Of a DNA stretch of 11,283 bases, positions 5,435 to 11,283 are shown in pieces. The stretch spans positions 1 to 11,283 of the forward strand of contig JASFVG010000117.1 in the NCBI GenBank assembly GCA_050049955.1, given 5' to 3'. The notes beneath the pieces are model-generated. The model was not told where the DNA came from. It did not search any database and worked only from the letters and a program-made list of their open reading frames with translations. Both the position numbers and the translations under genes were made by a program. This stretch comes from SKLM01 sp050049955 (GTDB taxonomy: Bacteria > Chloroflexota > Anaerolineae > B4-G1). The stretch's first letter is position 1, and the number at the start of each line of letters is the position of its first letter.

Positions 5435-8400
5435 TCAGATCACGGTCGCGTTCCCCAACACCTCCCGCGCCCGCGCCGCATCCAACTCAGCGCCAATTTC
5501 GGCTAGAATTCGCTCGGCGCGCTCCAGGTGGTCACGATCGCCTAGCCGCCGGCCCATCTCCAGATGGATCATCGCTGAGTCGTACCCCTGGCCCATGTCC
5601 TCGGCCAGCTCCATCCCCCGCCCCCACCACCTATGAGCGACTGCGGGCCTGGATTCCAGCCACTCATACGTTCCCCGCAAGCGCATTAGGGCCGGCAGCC
5701 TGAAGCGAGCCGCTCTGCCCCGTCTCAGCGCCTTTGAGAAGGCGCGCTTGGCCTTCCTCTGCCAATCGGCCCGGTCGGCGCCCTTTCGCTGCTCTACGGC
5801 CAGCAAGTAGGCCTCGATCAAGCCTTCGTACAGCTCGCTGTCGTTGCTCCATGCCGCACCATGCCCGGCGTAGACCTGCTGGCTCGAACGTAGGATGTCG
5901 AATGCCTGCTCCCATGCTCCCTGGCGCAAGTAGCATCGTCCCAACGCACCGCCAGATCCTACGCGGGTCGAGTAATCCGGTATCGTCTCAGCCAGCTCTA
6001 CGGCCTTCCTCAAGGTCGATATAGCCTCATCCAGTGGGCCACAGCGTTGCAGGCAAGCTCCCTGTAGGTAAAGTCCCCAGCACTGCACCTGCAGGTCTCC
6101 ACCCTCCTGCCCCAATCTCACCATCTCTCGACACTGTTGGAGCGCCTGGGGAAGGTCCCCCCGATGGAACAGACCAGCGACCAGCCACTCCGTTATGCCT
6201 CCCCAGCGACGCAGGTCGCCTATCTCCTGGCAAACCCTGGCCGCCCGTCTACAGAGCTCAATCACCGCTTCCCACTCGCCCGAGCATGCCTTGTGCACGA
6301 TGAAGGGATAGTAAGCAGCGGGGAGTGCCCCTGGGTGCTGGATCGCCTCTGCCGCGGCCATCGCCCGGCGGTGATAGCCCTTTGCCAGCCAACGTAGGGG
6401 AACATAGTCCAGTATCGCGCCACACGCGCCGGCACTGAGGACCCAGTAGCCAGCCCCCCTGCGTTCAGCGACGTTCAGCTGTCGGAGCGAAACCAGCACG
6501 AGGCGTTCAACGTTGGCCATCATCTCTATCCAACCGACAAGCTCGTACGTGCGATGCTCTTCCTCCTCGGCTGTGGTGACCGGCCCACCAAGTGGCTTAA
6601 GAAACAGTCCGGGCAAGAGACGATGAGCCATCTGTCGTACGATCTCCCGCGCAATCGCCAATCGCACCCCCCAGCGGGATGTGGGTAGAGGTTTGGCGAG
6701 GTAGGCCAACGCCCGCTCCGCATAGTCGAGGGCCTGAGCGTGGTCGCCGCGCCGTAGCAGTGCCTCGCCCATCTTGCGCTCGAGCTGCGCCCGCTGCACC
6801 GGGTCCCATCGATCTCCAAAGGCACGGGCGTAGGCCACCATCGCCTGCCGATAGTGAGCCAGCGCCTCGGCGTCGGCCGCTACCTTTCCCGCCTGGTCCC
6901 CCGCTTTGAGGAGATATTCCTGCGCCTGTTCCCAAACCTCGGCCCGCGCGTAGTGATAGGCCAGCAGGCCGAGGAACTCCTCTAGCCGGTCCGCGAATAG
7001 GTTCTCAATAGCCTGGCCCACCATGGCGTGAAGCGCCCGCCGCTTGCCCAGCAGGATGCTCTGATAGGTCGTCTCCTGGGCAAGCGCGTGTTTGAAGATG
7101 TACTCCAACTCCGGCAGGCGCTGCTTCTCACGGATGAGCTCGATCGCTTGCAGCTCAGCCAGATGGTCGTCCAATTGCTGGTCTACCTGTTCAACGGCGC
7201 GCAGCACCCGGTAGAGGAAACTGCGACCGATGACGGATGCCGTTCGAAGCACGAGCTTGACATCTTCTTCCAGCCGGTCCACCCGGGCCATGATCACCCC
7301 CTGGACCGTATCCGGGATGGTGATCGTCTCGATTCGATTCGTGGCTCGCCAGCGGCCAGTGGCAGGGTGGCGCACCACCGCTCCCATGTCTATCAGCGTG
7401 CGGATGATCTCCTCGAGGAAGAATGGGTTCCCTTCCGCCTTGCGGACGATCATCTCTCGCACCCGAGCGGGAAGGTCCTCGACAGCCAGCAGGTTCCGCA
7501 CCAGGTGCGCACTGTCTGCACGAGATAGGGCGGTGAGCTGGATCTCGGTGTAGCCATCCGGGAAGTCCTGGGCCGCCAGCTCCGGCAAGCGGGCCGCCGG
7601 CGTATCGCGGTCTGACCGGCTGACCAGGCAGATCAGCAACGGCACCCGTTCGACCAAGGGCAGCAAGTGCTCCAGCAGGAGAGCGGAGGACTCGTCCACC
7701 CAGTGCAGATCCTCAAACATCAACACGAGCGGCTGCTCTCGGGCCAGCCGCTCGAAGAAGCGGCGCGCAGCGAGAAAGATCTGGTGTCCCATCGCTTCGC
7801 CGCCCAAGTACTTGACGCGCTCGGCGTATTCGCCTCTCACACTCAGCGCGAGCACCGTCGCCAGGTAGGGCAGAACCTCGGGCGTCTCTTCGCCGAACAA
7901 CGCGCTGACCCGGCTTTCCAGCTTACGCCAGGCATCCTCTTCGCCATCGTCCTCCGTGATACCCGCGCATTGCCTCAGAATTCCCTGGAACGGCCAGTAG
8001 CTGATCGTCTGACCGTAGGAGAGGGTACGGCCCTCAAGCCAGGTCACGCGAGACGCGTCAGGGGAATCGCGGATCTCGGCCATCAGACGGGACTTGCCTA
8101 CCCCGGCCTCACCAATGATGGAGACGATGCTGCCTCTACCCTCCAGCAGGTGATCGAGGCGCTTCTCGAGTGCCGCGACTTCTGCATCGCGCCCGACCAG
8201 GGGCGAGTTCAGCCCGGCTATGCCCCGCACCCTGCCGGTCACCGCCTTCGCTCCTAGCACTCGGAAGACAGCGACCGGCTTGGCCTTGCCCTTCACCGTG
8301 ATCGTTCCCAGCGCTTCCGTCTCGAACAGCGGCGCGATCAGCTTGTGGGTGGCCCGGGTGATGAGCACACTTCCGGGTTCGGCTCGGCTCTCTATCCGTG

Positions 8401-9064
8401 CCGCCAAGTTGACGGCATCGCCCATGGCCGTGTACTCCACCCGCAGGTCGGAGCCCACCTCTCCGACCACCACCAGCCCCGTATTGATACCCACCCGTAC
8501 GTTGAAGCCCTTGATGCCGCGATCCTCCTCCAGCAGAGCGGCGTATCTCTGCGCGCCCTCGATGATGTCCAGGGCTGCGCGGACCGCGCGTTCCGGGTCA
8601 TCTTCGTGGGCAATGGGCGCGCCGAAGAAGGCCAGGATCGCGTCTCCCATCAGGCGGGCCAGCGTGCCCTCGTAGCGGTAGACGGGTTCGATGAGCACGT
8701 CGAAGGCACCGTCCATGATCTCCATCACGTCCTCCGGGTCGAGGTTCTCGGCCATGGCAGTGGAGCCTCTGACGTCGGAAAAGAGGATGGTGACCATGCG
8801 CCGCTCAGCCTGGACCTGGCCTCGAGAGGCGAGCAGGCGCTCGGCGAACTCCTTTGGAACCAGGCGTTGTATGGCCTTGTCCAAGGGTGGACCACTGGCC
8901 TCCTCCTCCGGTGTGGACAGTGGGGCAGCACACATCGGGCAGAACGCGAAGGTAGCGGGTGCCCGGAAGCCACACGCGGGACACGTCGCGCGGGCTGGCG
9001 CTCGGCACCTGGGGCAGGATGGAAGGTCCGGTGGATGCTCAAAGTCGCATTGGAGGCACTTCAC
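5435..9064 (-). CDS. Double-zinc-ribbon, class IIIb nucleotidyl cyclase, AAA/STAND ATPase, TPR signalling protein
   Basis: This large soluble protein has 1209 residues. Order: two zinc ribbons (1-49, CxxC pairs at 3/6, 17/20, 28/31, 42/45); linker; class III cyclase (about 88-270); AAA/STAND ATPase (about 287-560) with Walker A GEAGVGKS (318-325) and a Walker B-like VLMFEDLHWVD (447-457); a helical region with YIFKHALAQETTYQS, typical of this family; and TPR-like helical repeats from about 705 to the end. Catalytic residues are complete: metal Asp97 and Asp141, Asn219 and Arg223. Thr212 replaces the usual base-selecting Asp, as in class IIIb enzymes, and Arg137 sits where Lys is typical. The expected reaction is ATP to cAMP and pyrophosphate, probably gated by ATPase and TPR sensing. 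The GTG at 9064 was chosen because GGGAGAG lies 8 nt upstream and the partial paralogue begins at the same residue; the ATG at 9211 would add unrelated low-complexity residues and lies within about 10 nt of the predicted transcription start. Confidence 0.95.
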   Translation of the reverse strand: MKCLQCDFEHPPDLPSCPRCRAPARATCPACGFRAPATFAFCPMCAAPLSTPEEEASGPPLDKAIQRLVPKEFAERLLASRGQVQAERRMVTILFSDVRGSTAMAENLDPEDVMEIMDGAFDVLIEPVYRYEGTLARLMGDAILAFFGAPIAHEDDPERAVRAALDIIEGAQRYAALLEEDRGIKGFNVRVGINTGLVVVGEVGSDLRVEYTAMGDAVNLAARIESRAEPGSVLITRATHKLIAPLFETEALGTITVKGKAKPVAVFRVLGAKAVTGRVRGIAGLNSPLVGRDAEVAALEKRLDHLLEGRGSIVSIIGEAGVGKSRLMAEIRDSPDASRVTWLEGRTLSYGQTISYWPFQGILRQCAGITEDDGEEDAWRKLESRVSALFGEETPEVLPYLATVLALSVRGEYAERVKYLGGEAMGHQIFLAARRFFERLAREQPLVLMFEDLHWVDESSALLLEHLLPLVERVPLLICLVSRSDRDTPAARLPELAAQDFPDGYTEIQLTALSRADSAHLVRNLLAVEDLPARVREMIVRKAEGNPFFLEEIIRTLIDMGAVVRHPATGRWRATNRIETITIPDTVQGVIMARVDRLEEDVKLVLRTASVIGRSFLYRVLRAVEQVDQQLDDHLAELQAIELIREKQRLPELEYIFKHALAQETTYQSILLGKRRALHAMVGQAIENLFADRLEEFLGLLAYHYARAEVWEQAQEYLLKAGDQAGKVAADAEALAHYRQAMVAYARAFGDRWDPVQRAQLERKMGEALLRRGDHAQALDYAERALAYLAKPLPTSRWGVRLAIAREIVRQMAHRLLPGLFLKPLGGPVTTAEEEEHRTYELVGWIEMMANVERLVLVSLRQLNVAERRGAGYWVLSAGACGAILDYVPLRWLAKGYHRRAMAAAEAIQHPGALPAAYYPFIVHKACSGEWEAVIELCRRAARVCQEIGDLRRWGGITEWLVAGLFHRGDLPQALQQCREMVRLGQEGGDLQVQCWGLYLQGACLQRCGPLDEAISTLRKAVELAETIPDYSTRVGSGGALGRCYLRQGAWEQAFDILRSSQQVYAGHGAAWSNDSELYEGLIEAYLLAVEQRKGADRADWQRKAKRAFSKALRRGRAARFRLPALMRLRGTYEWLESRPAVAHRWWGRGMELAEDMGQGYDSAMIHLEMGRRLGDRDHLERAERILAEIGAELDAARAREVLGNATVI

Positions 9065-9072
9065 TTCGTGCA

Positions 9073-9079
9073 CTCTCCC
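9073..9079 (-). promoter_or_regulatory. Ribosome binding site for the GTG start at 9064
   Basis: Minus-strand GGGAGAG lies 8 nt before GTG, with the same spacing as the paralogue at 835. A CCGGG-ATT-CCCGG hairpin (9082-9094) lies 2 nt upstream and could affect ribosome access. Confidence 0.8.
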
Positions 9080-9205
9080 GTCCGGGATTCCCGGTACTCG
9101 GCAACCTGACTCCGGCCAGAATGGCCCGCCACCCGACACGGCAACTGGACGGCGGGTGGCAGTGGGTGGTCTGGGTGTGGGTCCGCGATGGGGTGGTGTG
9201 TTGTG

Positions 9206-9300
9206 GTGCAATCCGTCGCTGGGTGACAGTATACAGCAGGTCCGGCACAGCTGTCAATGGCTGACGGTGGACGGCGGACGACCCTTCGAGCCAGGGACGC
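9206..9300 (-). repeat. Promoter-region repeat, copy B
   Basis: This is the counterpart of 3499-3600 in the same orientation. Similarity covers the -35, spacer edges, -10 and the first about 15 transcribed bases (AGCGACGGAyTGCA), plus scattered blocks upstream (CCCT.GC..GAAGGG.CGTC). Copy A has a few extra bases between the upstream blocks. Confidence 0.75.
9228..9257 (-). promoter_or_regulatory. Sigma70-type promoter, copy B (TTGACA-N18-TATACT), for the intact cyclase
   Basis: The minus strand carries -35 TTGACA (9257-9252), an 18-nt spacer and -10 TATACT (9233-9228). Transcription is expected from about 9221, giving a leader of roughly 155 nt before the GTG at 9064. Inverted arms TGACAG/CTGTCA bracket the element. 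Confidence 0.82.
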
Positions 9301-9333
9301 CAGGGTGGCGAGGCGTCGGCGCTGGTAAGGCTT

Positions 9334-9378
9334 ACACAGAGATTCGCGGAGGAGACACAGAGAGACACGGAGGAAACG
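9334..9378. repeat. Fragment of a dispersed 'ACACAGAGA...GACACGGAGG' repeat
   Basis: The plus strand reads ACACAGAGATTCGCGGAGG then AGACACAGAGAGACACGGAGG. From general knowledge, purine-rich elements of this ACAGAGACACAGAG/CACGGAG type occur in many copies in unrelated bacterial genomes and generate spurious proteins rich in CVSS/SVSSV. This copy begins about 5 nt past the stop of the secreted-protein gene and upstream of promoter copy B. Confidence 0.6.
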
Positions 9379-9382
9379 GCTC

Positions 9383-11283
9383 TCAGAGGTCGCGCTTCAG
9401 GATCGGGGGGAGGTCCATCCAGTTCGGGGCCCAGGCGGGGACGCGCGCTTGCGGGTAGCCGACGTCCTCGGAGTAGCCCTTCAGCACGATGGGCAGCATC
9501 ACTTTCGGCGCCACCGAGCCGAGCTCGGCCTGGGCCCAGGTTGCTGGGGAGCCCGCCTCCGCCGCGTAGGGCCAGTGGCTCGATACTTCCCAGTCCGCCG
9601 CCTCGAAGTGCGCAACGTCAAGTCCCACGGTCCCGGTCGTGACGACCAGCGTGGAGAGGTCGAGGTGGAGCTCAGCGGCCCAGGCACCCCCGGCAGTGCT
9701 CACGACGCCATCGAGTCCGATGAAGTCGGCCGGGTCGAAGCCACCCGCCCCATTCCCCACCTGCGTGGTCGTCGAACCGTTGGAGTGGACGAAGAAGCCG
9801 TAGTCGTTGATCTGGGCCACGTCGTCGCCGCTGCCGTTCCCGTCCAGTAGCAGGCCGACGTGAGCGTCCTCCTCCCCGGACGAATACGGCACTCCGCTGA
9901 AGCAGCCGTAGAGGTCGGTTCCGGCACGCAAGAGATGGACGGTGACCTGCGACTCGTCGGCTGGCGCGAGCTGGAGCTCGACCGCGCCGTCGTAGGCGTT
10001 GTCGTCGCAGTAGCCGTCCAGGGTCGGCTCCGGCCCGTCGGGCACCAGGAGATTATCCACGGTGAAGTGGACGCTCGTCGCTGCGGCATTGCTGACCGAA
10101 TCGGTGGCAGTCAGCTGGACGGTGTGCCCGCCCGGGGCGAGGCCCTGGACAAGCTGGTCGTCCCCCGTGCCCGCGTCGATGCCCTCCACGGCCCACGAGA
10201 GCCACTCCGCGTCTACGGGTCCGTCATCGGCATCGTACGCGCCGCCGACAAGCGTGACAGGCTCCCCCGCGGGCACGCTCTCGCCTTCGAGAGGAGACGT
10301 GATGGTGGGCTCGGGCGGCCGGTCCGGTATCTCGAAGGCATCGGAGACGGCCAGGCCGGTGTGGTAGCCATCGCTGGCGGCCACGCGGATGAGGCCCCCA
10401 TCGACGCTCGCTGGGAGGCCGTTCAGGCTGGTCAGCGTCAGCGTGACGAGCTCGGAACCCTGGGCACCGGGGAAGCCGGTCACCAGGACGCGCCAGGTCT
10501 GCCCCAGGTCGGGGCTATACTGGACGGTGTGGAGCAGATGGTCCTCCGGGTCGGCGTCCGTCGCCTCCCAGGCTATCTCCATCGTGTCGGAATACGCCCG
10601 TCCGGCCTCCGGCGAGAGAATGGTCACCACCGGAGCAGCAGGGCCTGGTGTCAGAGAGGCGAGCACCGCCTCGTCGGCGAGGAGATCGATGCGGGCAACG
10701 TCACCATCGGGGGCCGGGAAGCTGAGTGCGAAGGCCTGGCCCTGTCCCTCCGCCAGGGCGTCCACGTCCTCGTTCAGCGCCACGACGCGATCGTCGAGCA
10801 GGGTCTCAGTGCCGTCGTACAGGCGGAGGTGATGGGTCGCGGCGGCCTCACCCTGCCCCGCTGATTCCGCCGCAGCCCTTGTGTAGGCCGCGGCCGACAG
10901 ACGCTCCCACTTGTCCAGGACGCCGCTGGACTGGGCCTCCGTCGGAAGGACCCACGCATAGTTCAGCAGCCCCTCATCCGTCGTCTCGGTGACTGCGCCG
11001 CTGATGTAGACCGACGCGGCTTCGGCGGAGAGGTCGGGGGCGCCTGTGGTGGCTACGCCTGCCGCGCTGCTGGGCGCCCCGACCTCGCTATACATGTCGC
11101 GGAAGCGGTAGTCGCTCACCCAGCGGGGGTACCCGTAGGCCATGTAGTCCCGGGCCTTCGTCGGATCGATCGGCTTCCTGGACTTGACGTCGAAGCCGAA
11201 GTGGGTGGGGTCGGTGGAGTCGTCGAGCTGGCAGACGGGAGAGGGGTAGTAGTCGCGGTCGTCGGAGGTGTCGCAGCCGACGT
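9383..11283 (-). CDS. Secreted modular protein, probable metallopeptidase tail with Ig-like and CBM9/DOMON-like domains (N-terminus outside window)
   Basis: 632 residues are visible (numbered from the edge); the frame stays open to the right edge, so the ATG at 11143 is not a credible start. Residues 44-60 (ARDYMAYGYPRWVSDYR) resemble the (D)xMSYxxPxWxSDY segment that follows the zinc site in some secreted metallopeptidases; the HExxH part would lie outside. Then come a beta-rich region (about 85-215), an Ig-like domain (about 217-319, with QYSPDLGQTW), a second Ig-like domain (about 323-412, starting PTITSPLEGESVPAGEPV), and a domain opening PTLDGYCDDNAYDGA (about 418-585) that looks like CBM9/DOMON-type beta sandwiches. 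Two Cys (about 425 and 460) could form a disulfide. The acidic, Lys-poor composition fits an exported protein. Near the end is VMLPIVLKG (594-602), like the LPLVLK motifs I associate with Chloroflexota exported proteins. The signal peptide cannot be checked. Confidence 0.8.
   Translation of the reverse strand, partial: VGCDTSDDRDYYPSPVCQLDDSTDPTHFGFDVKSRKPIDPTKARDYMAYGYPRWVSDYRFRDMYSEVGAPSSAAGVATTGAPDLSAEAASVYISGAVTETTDEGLLNYAWVLPTEAQSSGVLDKWERLSAAAYTRAAAESAGQGEAAATHHLRLYDGTETLLDDRVVALNEDVDALAEGQGQAFALSFPAPDGDVARIDLLADEAVLASLTPGPAAPVVTILSPEAGRAYSDTMEIAWEATDADPEDHLLHTVQYSPDLGQTWRVLVTGFPGAQGSELVTLTLTSLNGLPASVDGGLIRVAASDGYHTGLAVSDAFEIPDRPPEPTITSPLEGESVPAGEPVTLVGGAYDADDGPVDAEWLSWAVEGIDAGTGDDQLVQGLAPGGHTVQLTATDSVSNAAATSVHFTVDNLLVPDGPEPTLDGYCDDNAYDGAVELQLAPADESQVTVHLLRAGTDLYGCFSGVPYSSGEEDAHVGLLLDGNGSGDDVAQINDYGFFVHSNGSTTTQVGNGAGGFDPADFIGLDGVVSTAGGAWAAELHLDLSTLVVTTGTVGLDVAHFEAADWEVSSHWPYAAEAGSPATWAQAELGSVAPKVMLPIVLKGYSEDVGYPQARVPAWAPNWMDLPPILKRDL

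Noticed and set aside
9065..9211. Longer N-terminus for the large cyclase from the ATG at 9211
   Set aside because: The extra 49 residues are Pro/Arg-rich and unlike any domain, have no ribosome binding site, and the start would fall within about 10 nt of the predicted transcription start. The paralogue begins at the equivalent of GTG 9064.
9039..9368. Small protein with CVSS-type sequence
   Set aside because: It reads through the dispersed purine-rich repeat, promoter B and the cyclase start. Such CVSS-rich products are a known artefact of this repeat.
1..11283. CRISPR arrays, tRNA/rRNA genes, phage or transposase genes, toxin-antitoxin or defence genes
   Set aside because: Reading both strands showed no regularly spaced repeats, no cloverleaf with a convincing T-arm, and no protein resembling these classes. 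The AAA part of the cyclase belongs to a signalling architecture and is not by itself evidence of a defence system.

Overview
The window is high-GC bacterial DNA in which all six recognisable genes lie on the minus strand, so transcription runs from the right edge to the left edge. The gene set points to a free-living bacterium with large multidomain signalling proteins and secreted modular proteins. My best guess is a Chloroflexota (Anaerolineae-like) lineage. The reasons are the zinc-ribbon/class III cyclase/AAA/TPR architecture, a conserved hypothetical membrane protein of a kind I associate with that group, and an LPIVLK-type motif near the end of a secreted protein. This is inference from protein style, not a phylogenetic result.

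Layout in transcription order. (1) 11283-9383: the C-terminal 632 residues of a secreted modular protein. It has a tail resembling metallopeptidases, two Ig-like domains and a CBM9/DOMON-like domain, and its 5' end is outside the window. (2) 9382-9065: an intergenic region with a fragment of a widespread 'ACAGAGA/GACACGGAGG' type repeat, a near-consensus sigma70-type promoter (TTGACA-N18-TATACT) and a leader of about 155 nt. (3) 9064-5435: a complete 1209-residue double-zinc-ribbon, class IIIb nucleotidyl cyclase, AAA/STAND ATPase and TPR protein. (4) 5434-5135: spacer with two strong hairpins. (5) 5134-3650: a group II PLP-dependent amino acid decarboxylase. (6) 3649-3091: a 559-nt spacer holding a second copy of the same promoter region. 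(7) 3090-2044: a seven-helix membrane protein of unknown function, visibly lower in G+C. (8) 2043-1699: a spacer with no convincing signal. (9) 1698-1003: a six-helix DUF4386-like membrane protein. (10) 1002-836: a short spacer. (11) 835-1: the first 278 residues of a paralogue of the large cyclase, cut by the left edge.

Three points stand out. First, the two cyclases are co-oriented paralogues, colinear without gaps over 278 residues (189 identical by my hand count, about 68%), but the left copy has Gly in place of the second metal-binding Asp, so it looks like a pseudo-cyclase. Second, the promoter in front of the intact cyclase has a near-copy about 2.7 kb upstream of the degenerate cyclase. 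The leader parts look as if the two membrane-protein genes were inserted between that promoter and its original cyclase. Third, a decarboxylase that makes an amine or similar product sits directly downstream of the intact cyclase. No CRISPR array, tRNA, rRNA, integrase or transposase was seen.
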